Under the pieces are notes generated by a model that saw only the letters and a program-made list of their open reading frames with translations, was not told where the DNA came from and ran no database searches. The position numbers were made by a program, and so were the translations under genes. From JBBRCX01 sp038204465 (GTDB taxonomy: Bacteria > Planctomycetota > Phycisphaerae > Tepidisphaerales > Tepidisphaeraceae), in the NCBI GenBank assembly GCA_038204465.1, contig JBBRCX010000039.1, positions 1 to 39,627 of the forward strand: a DNA stretch of 39,627 bases, written 5' to 3'. Within the stretch, counting starts at the first letter, position 1. Every line of letters starts with the position of its first letter. This document shows, piece after piece, positions 1 to 10,198 of the stretch.

Positions 1-64
1 GGCATGGTTCGACTCGTTGGGGCTGATCAGCCTGACCGCGAGGTATGCAACGTTAAACGGTTAG
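1..64 (+). CDS. C-terminal tail of an ORF open at the left edge, probably a group II intron maturase (partial)
   Basis: The frame starting at base 2 is open from the left edge and encodes 20 residues (AWFDSLGLISLTARYATLNG) before TAG at 62-64. On its own this tail is too short to identify. The assignment rests on position: it stops a few bases before a structure that fits domains V and VI of a group II intron, which is where intron-encoded reverse transcriptase/maturase genes of bacterial class C introns usually end. If so, the missing upstream part would carry the reverse transcriptase and maturase domains. It could instead be the end of an unrelated gene. Confidence 0.4.
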   Translation, partial: AWFDSLGLISLTARYATLNG

Positions 65-139
65 AAGAAACCGCCGGATACGCTGAGTACGTCCGGTGGT
101 GTGGGAGGACGGGCGCCGCAAGGCGCCCTCCTACCCGAT
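1..139 (+). mobile_element. 3' end of a group II (IIC-like) intron: domains V and VI
   Basis: Bases 70-100 fold as a domain V-like hairpin. Nine pairs (70-78 with 92-100) contain C72-G73-C74, with G73 forming a wobble with T97, which matches the CGC catalytic triad of IIC introns. Four pairs later there is a two-base bulge (C90 G91) and then a short distal stem. This 31-nt element is shorter than the usual 34 nt. Bases 103-136 form a domain VI-like hairpin: GGGCGCC-GCAA-GGCGCCC with flanking pairs, a bulged C110 and a bulged A133 on the 3' strand. A133 followed by CCCGAT fits a branch-point A and an intron 3' end (AY) at 139. The 5' part lies outside the window. Confidence 0.6.
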
Positions 140-241
140 TCATCTTAGCGATGATGCGCGGCCCTGGCGGTGTTCGAGTGCAGAATTTCGACGTTTTCCT
201 GACCATAGAGCCCCGCGCCCCTTGGAAACTGCAAAATCCGC

Positions 242-269
242 TTGACAGTTCCCACCCGCTGACTATTCT
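242..269 (+). promoter_or_regulatory. sigma70-type promoter upstream of rpoB
   Basis: TTGACA at 242-247, a 16-bp spacer and TATTCT at 264-269 (four of six matches to the -10 consensus) give a good housekeeping promoter about 375 bases before rpoB. Transcription would start near 276. It lies downstream of the putative intron end, so it could drive rpoB independently of whatever lies to the left. Confidence 0.5.
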
Positions 270-326
270 GATTCACATCGTTTTAAACGATGACGCGAAA
301 GCAAGATTGACGGCAAAGCGACAGGA

Positions 327-378
327 CTTCTCCGCTATGCGGACGCGGAGAGGCTCTGCTTTTGCTGTTTTCGTTTTT
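327..378 (+). terminator. terminator-like hairpin in the rpoB leader (possible attenuator)
   Basis: A nine-pair stem (327-335 with 345-353, one G-T pair) with a nine-base loop is followed by T-rich DNA at 358-377. It lies only about 50 bases after the predicted start of the promoter at 242-269. It would therefore either make a short RNA of about 100 nt or act as an attenuator ahead of rpoB. The T tract is interrupted by G and C, so termination may be partial. Confidence 0.4.
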
Positions 379-383
379 GCGCC

Positions 384-411
384 TTGACCCACGGTGGCGG
401 GTCGCTAGGAT
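384..411 (+). promoter_or_regulatory. possible second promoter in the rpoB leader
   Basis: TTGACC at 384-389, a 16-bp spacer and TAGGAT at 406-411 (five and four matches to consensus) lie directly after the terminator-like hairpin. This could give a second start near 418 that bypasses the hairpin at 327-353. It is weaker than the promoter at 242-269. Confidence 0.25.
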
Positions 412-431
412 TCTACCAGTAATCGAGTTGG

Positions 432-499
432 AACCGGGCTGACGCACTACAGACCTGCCCGGTTAAAAGCCGCTTCACGAACGTAAAGCGGCTAATTTT
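432..499 (+). promoter_or_regulatory. two tandem hairpins in the rpoB leader
   Basis: The first hairpin pairs AACCGGGC (432-439) with GCCCGGTT (457-464). Four bases later AGCCGCTT (468-475) pairs with AAGCGGCT (486-493), followed by AATTTT (494-499). Both are perfect eight-pair stems. A further seven-pair stem lies at 563-583. Such structures between the L7/L12-type genes and rpoB act as attenuators or processing sites in other bacteria, but that role is only inferred here. The rest of 500-639 shows no gene. A ribosome-binding site (AAAAGGA, about 626-632) precedes rpoB. Confidence 0.4.
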
Positions 500-639
500 G
501 TCGGCTGACCGAACGAAACTTCTGGCAATTTGAGTGAGCGGCGCGGTTTGAGCCACGCATCAAAGCCTGCGGCGGACAGGCTTCAGATGGCGGTCGCGAA
601 GAAATCTTCTCTCCTCCCTTTGCAGAAAAGGACAATCTG

Positions 640-3600
640 ATGCGAGTGCATGAGGTGCGCGATTTTAGTAAGCGCGGCGACGCACTGCCGATACCGAACC
701 TGATCGATGTGCAGATCGAATCGTATCAGCGCTTCCTTCAGAAGGAGTCCGACGCGGCGAAGCGCAAGGACGAGGGGCTGGAGGCGCTGCTTCGCGAAGT
801 ATTCCCCATTGAAAGCTATGACGGGAATCTGCGCCTGGAATACATCAGCTACGACCTGTCTGAAGCGCGCTATACGCCGGACGAATGTCGCGCGCTGCGC
901 CTGACCTTTGGCATGCCGTTCAGGATTCAGGTGCGCTTTGTCCGCAAGGACAAGGACGAGGTGATGGAAGACTCCATCTACCTCGGCGAAATCCCCATCA
1001 TGATCGGCGGCGGTGAATTCATCATCAACGGCGCCGAGCGCGTCATCGTGAATCAGCTTCACCGCTCACCCGGCGTCGACTTCCTCGTCGAAGTGCAGGA
1101 GGGCGACCGCCCGCTGCACGGCTGCCGGGTCATCCCCGAGCGGGGCAGCTGGATTGAATGCTCCGTCACGAAGAAGGATGCACTCGCCGTCCGAATCGAC
1201 CAGTCGAGCAAGATTCCTGCCACCACCTTCCTGCGGGCGCTAGACAAGAAATACAGCTCGACCGAGTTGATCATCCGCGAGTTCTACCAGGTGGAGAGCG
1301 TCAAGGTCGGCCAGCTTAACTCGGCCTACTACGCCGCCTCCCCCATCATCGATACCGAAAGCGGCGAAGAGCTGGTGAAGGCCGGCGCGCAGCTCGGCGA
1401 GTCGGTCAACAAGATCCAGGCGTCGAGCTTGAGGTCGATCGACGTCGTCACCAAGGTGACCGATCCGCTGATCCTGAATACCCTGGCCGACGACAACTCC
1501 ACCAGCCACGAAGATGCCCTGATGCGCATCTACGCCCGGCTGCGTCCGGGAAACCCGCCGCAGTTGGAGAAGGCGCAGACGTTGTTCCAGGAAAAGTTCT
1601 TCGATGAAAACCGCTATCGCCTCGGCCGGGTCGGACGCTTCCGCATCAACCGCAAGTTCGACCAGAACGTCCCCGAGACGGTGATGACGCTGCGCAGCGA
1701 GGACCTGGTCAATTCACTTAAGTACATGTTCAAGCTCCGCAGCGGCGAAGGTTACGTCGACGACATCGATCACCTCGGCAACCGCCGTCTGCGCACGATC
1801 GACGAGCTGGCCTCGGAAGAGCTCCGCAAAGGCTTCCTCAAGCTCAAGCGCACCGTGCAGGAGCGAATGAGCCTGAAGGACCCAAATGAGCTGGGGCGCA
1901 TCGCCGAGCTGGTAAACAGCAAGAGCATCAGCAGCTCGATCGATTTCTTCTTCGGCCGGGGCGAACTGTCGCAGGTGGTCGATCAGACAAACCCGCTCAG
2001 TCAGCTTACCCACGAGCGGCGCCTGTCGGCTCTTGGGCCTGGCGGATTGAACCGCAAGCGCGCGGGTTTAGAAGTGCGCGACGTTCACATCTCCCACTAT
2101 GGACGTATCTGTCCGATCGAGACGCCGGAAGGCACCAATATCGGGCTCATCGCGTCCCTCTCCATCTACAGCGACATCGATGAGTACGGCTTCCTCATTA
2201 CTCCCTACCGCGTCGTGAAGGACGGCAAGGTAAACGGGCAGCACAAGTACCTGCGGGCAGACGAGGAAATGAAGACCGTCCTGGCGCCGCCTGACATCGT
2301 CGAGAAGGACGGCCATCTGCGCAAGGGCAATGTCCTGGCCCGCGTGCAGGGCGACCTGGCGACGGTGCCCAGCCGGGACGTCGAATTCATCGACATCAGT
2401 CCGCGACAGACGGTCTCCGTCTCCGCCGCGCTCATCCCGTTCCTCGAGCACGACGACGCCAACCGCGCCTTGATGGGATCCAACATGCAACGGCAGGCGG
2501 TCCCGCTTCTGCGGACCGACCCGCCGGTCGTCTCAACCGGCATGGAAAAACCCGTCGCGCAGAACAGCGGCATGGTCGTCCGCGCCGAGCGTGCCGGCGT
2601 CGTAACCTCCGTCGATGCCAGCCGCATCCTCATCGACAACGCCGATGAATACATCCTGCGAAAGTTCGTCGGGCTCAACGAGCGCACCTGCCTGAACCAG
2701 AAGCCGATCGTGAAAAAGGGCCAGCGCGTCAAGAAAGGGCAGATCCTCGCGGACGGCGCTGCCACGCATCAGGGCGAACTCGCGCTGGGGCGCAACGTGC
2801 TCGTCGCCTTCCAGACCTACGACGGCTACAACTTCGAAGACGCGATCGTCATCAGCCAGCGGCTGGTGAAGGAAGACATCTTTACCTCGATCCACATCGA
2901 GGAGTACGACGTCGAGATTCGCGAAACCAAGCTCGGGCGCGAGGAGTTCACCCGTGATATCCCCAACGTCAGCGAGCGGGCCCTGGCCAACCTCGACGAG
3001 AGCGGCGTGGTCCGCGTCGGGACGCGCGTCGGCCCCGGCGACATCCTCGTTGGAAAGATCGCTCCCAAGAGCAAGAGCGAATTGACGCCGGAAGAGAAGC
3101 TGCTTCACGCCATCTTCGGACGCGCAGGCGAAGACGTGAAGAACGACTCGCTGGAGATGCCCGCTGGTGAGGAAGGCGTCGTCATCGGCGCCCAGCGGTT
3201 CAGCCGCCGAATGCACATGAGCGAGGAGCAGAAGAAGTCCTTGAAGAAGGACATCGACCGCTTCGAGAAGGAGATGGACCAGCGGGCGATCGAGATCTTC
3301 AAGCAGATGATCGGTGAGATCAACGAGGTGTCCGGCCAGCAGATGATCGATCCCGGCACCCGCCAGAAGGTCGGCCAGTCGGAAATCGCCGATGTCATCC
3401 TCGAGCAGATCGAGGGCTTCAGCACCGACTGGATCAAGGGCAACAAGGAGGCGAAGGAGCAGGGGCTCAATACCCACTCCCGGTTCTGGCCCCGCGTGCA
3501 GGCAGTCCGCAAGGAAAAGGCCCGCCGCATGGAGCACATGAAGCGCGGCGATGAATTGCCGAGCGGCGTGCTCGAGATGGTCAAGGTCTACGTCGCGACT

Positions 3601-4416
3601 AAGCGGCAGTTGTCGGTGGGTGACAAGATGGCCGGCCGGCACGGGAACAAGGGGGTTATCGCCCGCATCGTTCCCGACGAAGACATGCCTTTCCTGGAGG
3701 ACGGCACGCCCGTCGACATCCTGCTTAATCCGCTGGGTGTGCCCAGCCGCATGAACGTCGGGCAGATTCTGGAGACGCATCTGGGCTGGGCCGCGGCAGT
3801 GCTCGGGTTCCAGGCGGTCACCCCCGTCTTCGATGGCGCGACCGAAGACGAGATCCACAAGGCCATCGAAGAAGCCAACCACACGGTCCGTGACCGGCGC
3901 AAGGATCGCAAGCACGCCAACACGCTCCTCGACTCGCGCGCGTTGGACGTGGAGATGCCCTACGGGGGCAAGATCCAGCTCTATGACGGCCGCACCGGCG
4001 AAGCCTTCGAGCAGAAGACGACGGTGGGCTACATCTACATGATGAAGCTCCACCACCTGGTCGACGACAAGATCCATGCCCGCGCGACCGGACCCTACTC
4101 GCTGATCACGCAGCAGCCCCTCGGCGGCAAGGCCCGCACAGGCGGGCAGCGCTTCGGCGAGATGGAAGTGTGGGGCCTGGAAGCGTACGGCGCCGCTTAC
4201 GTGCTGCAGGAGCTGCTGACGGTCAAGAGCGACGACGTCGAAGGCCGGACCAAGATCTACGAGTCGATGGTCAAAGGCACCAACACGCTCGAAGCCGGGA
4301 CCCCGGTCTCGTTTGACGTGCTGTGCAACGAAATCCGCGGACTCGGTTTGAACATCCAGCTCGAGAAGAAGAAAGGACTCGGCGGAGGTGAAGATGAAGA
4401 TGGCGATTTAATGTAG
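640..4416 (+). CDS. rpoB: DNA-directed RNA polymerase subunit beta
   Basis: 1258 residues, full length for a bacterial beta subunit. The start at 640 is preceded by AAAAGGA and gives the usual N-terminus in which the protrusion begins soon after (IPNLIDVQIESYQRFLQ). The fork/rifampicin region is clear: LSQVVDQTNPLSQLTHERR, then GPGGLNRKRAG and CPIETPEGTNIGLI. Relative to E. coli numbering, Q513, D516, H526, R529 and S531 are kept, but F514 and M515 are both Val (residues 446 and 447 here) and N518 is Thr. The C-terminus (SFDVLCNEIRGL, LNIQLEK) is the clamp region that meets beta', with a short acidic tail. It forms the core enzyme with RpoC. Unusually, rpoC does not follow directly: 1.1 kb of other DNA lies between them. 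The HEPN gene starts 18 bases after the TAG stop. Confidence 0.98.
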   Translation: MRVHEVRDFSKRGDALPIPNLIDVQIESYQRFLQKESDAAKRKDEGLEALLREVFPIESYDGNLRLEYISYDLSEARYTPDECRALRLTFGMPFRIQVRFVRKDKDEVMEDSIYLGEIPIMIGGGEFIINGAERVIVNQLHRSPGVDFLVEVQEGDRPLHGCRVIPERGSWIECSVTKKDALAVRIDQSSKIPATTFLRALDKKYSSTELIIREFYQVESVKVGQLNSAYYAASPIIDTESGEELVKAGAQLGESVNKIQASSLRSIDVVTKVTDPLILNTLADDNSTSHEDALMRIYARLRPGNPPQLEKAQTLFQEKFFDENRYRLGRVGRFRINRKFDQNVPETVMTLRSEDLVNSLKYMFKLRSGEGYVDDIDHLGNRRLRTIDELASEELRKGFLKLKRTVQERMSLKDPNELGRIAELVNSKSISSSIDFFFGRGELSQVVDQTNPLSQLTHERRLSALGPGGLNRKRAGLEVRDVHISHYGRICPIETPEGTNIGLIASLSIYSDIDEYGFLITPYRVVKDGKVNGQHKYLRADEEMKTVLAPPDIVEKDGHLRKGNVLARVQGDLATVPSRDVEFIDISPRQTVSVSAALIPFLEHDDANRALMGSNMQRQAVPLLRTDPPVVSTGMEKPVAQNSGMVVRAERAGVVTSVDASRILIDNADEYILRKFVGLNERTCLNQKPIVKKGQRVKKGQILADGAATHQGELALGRNVLVAFQTYDGYNFEDAIVISQRLVKEDIFTSIHIEEYDVEIRETKLGREEFTRDIPNVSERALANLDESGVVRVGTRVGPGDILVGKIAPKSKSELTPEEKLLHAIFGRAGEDVKNDSLEMPAGEEGVVIGAQRFSRRMHMSEEQKKSLKKDIDRFEKEMDQRAIEIFKQMIGEINEVSGQQMIDPGTRQKVGQSEIADVILEQIEGFSTDWIKGNKEAKEQGLNTHSRFWPRVQAVRKEKARRMEHMKRGDELPSGVLEMVKVYVATKRQLSVGDKMAGRHGNKGVIARIVPDEDMPFLEDGTPVDILLNPLGVPSRMNVGQILETHLGWAAAVLGFQAVTPVFDGATEDEIHKAIEEANHTVRDRRKDRKHANTLLDSRALDVEMPYGGKIQLYDGRTGEAFEQKTTVGYIYMMKLHHLVDDKIHARATGPYSLITQQPLGGKARTGGQRFGEMEVWGLEAYGAAYVLQELLTVKSDDVEGRTKIYESMVKGTNTLEAGTPVSFDVLCNEIRGLGLNIQLEKKKGLGGGEDEDGDLM

Positions 4417-4434
4417 CAGAGGAGTTGAGTTAAA

Positions 4435-4806
4435 ATGACTTGGCCTGAGATCGGCAAGAATAACCTTCGAGCAGCAAAGCGGACATTGGAAGAGGAACCA
4501 CGGAGTTCCACATCTCGTGCATACTACGCTGCGCATGTAGTGTTGGCTGATGTGCTGGTGCAGGCAGGTTACACGCTCTCGCTCGGTCGACAGACTCCAC
4601 CGCACGCGCATCAGGCAAAGCTAGTTGGCCAACATTTGGCTCATTATGGCGTTTCTTCCGTGAGGGAGCTGCGCGCGGTCGTGAGACGACTCTACGCTCG
4701 TCGAATTGACGCGGACTACAAGCAAACGGTGACTGTGGACCGATCGACGGCGATGGATTCAATTCGCGACGCGTCGACACTGTTTCGACTCCTGAGCATC
4801 GGATGA
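4435..4806 (+). CDS. HEPN-domain protein inserted between rpoB and rpoC
   Basis: 123 residues, nearly all one HEPN-like four-helix domain. The first helix carries SRAYYAAH (residues 27-34), which matches the SRaYYAafH motif of the HEPN family. Near the end, RRLYARRIDADY (84-95) matches the second family motif (R..ADY), followed by a last helix rich in Ala, Ser and Asp. R28 and H34 have Rx5H spacing but sit in the first helix, so a nuclease role cannot be claimed. HEPN proteins are often RNases or nucleic-acid binding toxins paired with a small partner. A GAGGAG element lies upstream of the ATG. The gene begins 18 bases after rpoB and ends four bases before the next small gene, so it is probably co-transcribed with both. 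Base use differs from its neighbours: the line 4441-4500 is 52% GC by hand count, against 63% for 3601-3660 in rpoB. Recent acquisition is likely. Confidence 0.7.
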   Translation: MTWPEIGKNNLRAAKRTLEEEPRSSTSRAYYAAHVVLADVLVQAGYTLSLGRQTPPHAHQAKLVGQHLAHYGVSSVRELRAVVRRLYARRIDADYKQTVTVDRSTAMDSIRDASTLFRLLSIG

Positions 4807-4810
4807 ATCT

Positions 4811-5074
4811 ATGGAAGTTGTAGCTGACCCAGCCCTGCGTAGACAGATTGCTGACTCGGCACAGCAGGCGCTGGACCGCCATCAGCCGCAGCGCTATCGC
4901 ATCGTTGTGGACCAAAACGCCATCCTTGAAGAGGATGACTGGTACCATATTGTCGTGAATACTGAAGACGATGTTCGAGATCGCGAGTTTTATGAAGCGA
5001 TCGCCGAAGCTGAGGCGGAGCTTCAGGATAGGGATGATCATCAGTATCTGCTGGTACCCGCAGTGGCGGAATGA
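4811..5074 (+). CDS. small acidic protein paired with the HEPN gene
   Basis: 87 residues, strongly acidic in the second half. It has a central EEDDWYHIVV stretch, probably a beta strand pair, and a C-terminal helix (REFYEAIAEAEAELQ) followed by a hydrophobic strand (YLLVP). I do not recognise a named domain. It starts four bases after the HEPN stop codon, so the two genes look translationally coupled. An acidic partner next to a HEPN gene has the look of a toxin-antitoxin pair, but the usual HEPN partner (a MNT nucleotidyltransferase with a GSxxxG motif) is not what this is. The function is therefore open. GC is lower than in rpoB and rpoC, as for its neighbour. Confidence 0.6.
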   Translation: MEVVADPALRRQIADSAQQALDRHQPQRYRIVVDQNAILEEDDWYHIVVNTEDDVRDREFYEAIAEAEAELQDRDDHQYLLVPAVAE

Positions 5075-5139
5075 GATGGATCATCTGGAGCAGTTGTAAC
5101 GATGAGCATTTACAGTGTCTTGTGACCTGAGCACGACGG

Positions 5140-5339
5140 GTGCACTGGGAATACAAAATCCTCACGCACCCGGGTGCTCACAGCAGCAAAGAAAGTTTGA
5201 GCGCGGTTGGCGCATCTCGCGTCAAGGAACTCAATGAGCTCGGAGCCAATGGATGGGAGTGGTGCCGGTGAGCTACGACGACCTGTTGCATTCGGTCACC
5301 TACGTGTTCAAGAGGAGCTTGAACTGGTCGCCAGGTTGA
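5140..5339 (+). pseudogene. DUF4177-like small gene broken by a single-base frameshift
   Basis: Reading from GTG at 5140 gives MHWEYKILTHPG and then, from 5221, VKELNELGANGWEW before TGA at 5269. The start W-E-Y-K and the LNELGANGWE motif match the DUF4177 family, whose members continue as GWELV... and end near YxFKR. The expected continuation is present in another frame: from 5259 it reads VVPVSYDD, then VTYVFKRSL, and stops at TGA 5337-5339. Adding one base (for example C, making GAG CTG GTG at 5257) restores a continuous protein of about 66 residues. It is either a true deletion or a sequencing error. TGA at 5128 makes GTG 5140 the only plausible start. The domain's role is unknown. Confidence 0.6.
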
Positions 5340-5352
5340 AGTCGGGAGACCT

Positions 5353-5427
5353 TTGGAGCTGTTGTTCTTCATTGGACTACTCGTGACGGTGCTCTTTGCA
5401 ATGCCGCTCCTGATGCTCGCTTGTTAA
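5353..5427 (+). CDS. possible 24-aa single-span membrane micro-protein
   Basis: From TTG at 5353, preceded by GGGAGA at 5344-5349, the frame reads ELLFFIGLLVTVLFAMP and ends LLMLAC before TAA at 5425. The whole peptide is one hydrophobic span of about 20 residues. Random GC-rich DNA seldom gives such an unbroken hydrophobic run, but the start codon is TTG and the ORF is very short. It could be chance, or the remnant of a longer membrane protein. Confidence 0.25.
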   Translation: MELLFFIGLLVTVLFAMPLLMLAC

Positions 5428-5485
5428 TCTTGCAGACAGTGAAAGGCGATGCGGATCGGCACAGAGGTTTTGAAGTGAAACAAAA

Positions 5486-5504
5486 CACGGGCGGTTTGCC
5501 CGTG
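5486..5504 (+). promoter_or_regulatory. hairpin just upstream of the rpoC ribosome-binding site
   Basis: CACGGGC (5486-5492) pairs with GCCCGTG (5498-5504) around a five-base loop. It is followed by a purine-rich stretch with AAGGAAAG (about 5510-5517) and the rpoC ATG at 5527. There is no T tract, so it is unlikely to stop transcription. It may shape translation or mRNA processing. A near-identical hairpin stem occurs at 34550-34568. Confidence 0.35.
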
Positions 5505-5526
5505 ACAGCAAGGAAAGAAAACGATC

Positions 5527-9924
<4,398 letters not shown>

Positions 9925-9953
9925 GATTTTGTAATACTTTTCGCGGTCTTTTC

Positions 9954-9985
9954 GCCGGCCCCGAGGCTTAAACCTCGGGGCCGGC
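9954..9985 (+). terminator. strong hairpin terminator after rpoC
   Basis: A perfect 13-pair stem (9954-9966 with 9973-9985) closes a six-base loop, 29 bases after the rpoC stop. The sequence after it (TAGCTTTA) is only modestly T-rich, so termination may rely mainly on the very stable stem. No gene is seen in the remaining bases up to topA (10199). Confidence 0.65.
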
Positions 9986-10066
9986 TAGCTTTAGGAATAG
10001 TGTAAGCCTGCGAACTCGCCTTACATGAAGTCGTACTGCTCATGGTGCCCCGGCAGCCTCCCGCGC

Positions 10067-10094
10067 TTGACAGCCCAGCGGAAACTGCTTTAAC
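10067..10094 (+). promoter_or_regulatory. sigma70-type promoter for topA
   Basis: A perfect TTGACA at 10067-10072, a 16-bp spacer and TTTAAC at 10089-10094 (four of six matches) lie about 100 bases before the topA start and after the rpoC terminator. This fits a separate topA transcription unit. Confidence 0.45.
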
Positions 10095-10198
10095 TGCCGC
10101 CCCCCTCCGGGAGTCGAGGCCGTCACAAACGATGCAATCGTTAAGGCTGCCCCGGCTCGGACCGATACGAGCGGCAGCGCGGGCATCAATAGAGACTA

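Noticed and set aside
4..387. 127-aa + strand frame at the left edge
   Set aside because: It runs through the intron-like hairpins, the promoter and the terminator-like hairpin, and has no recognisable protein motif.
2533..4077. 514-aa minus-strand frame inside rpoB
   Set aside because: Antisense shadow of a highly conserved gene in GC-rich DNA. It has no motif or ribosome-binding site.
4430..5041. 203-aa minus-strand frame over the HEPN and acidic genes
   Set aside because: The plus strand carries the HEPN motifs and tight gene spacing. The minus frame shows no family features.
5166..5177. 12-bp palindrome GCACCCGGGTGC in the DUF4177-like gene
   Set aside because: Short GC palindromes are expected in this DNA. 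It could pair with GGGTGC near the GTG start, but there is no further support for regulation.
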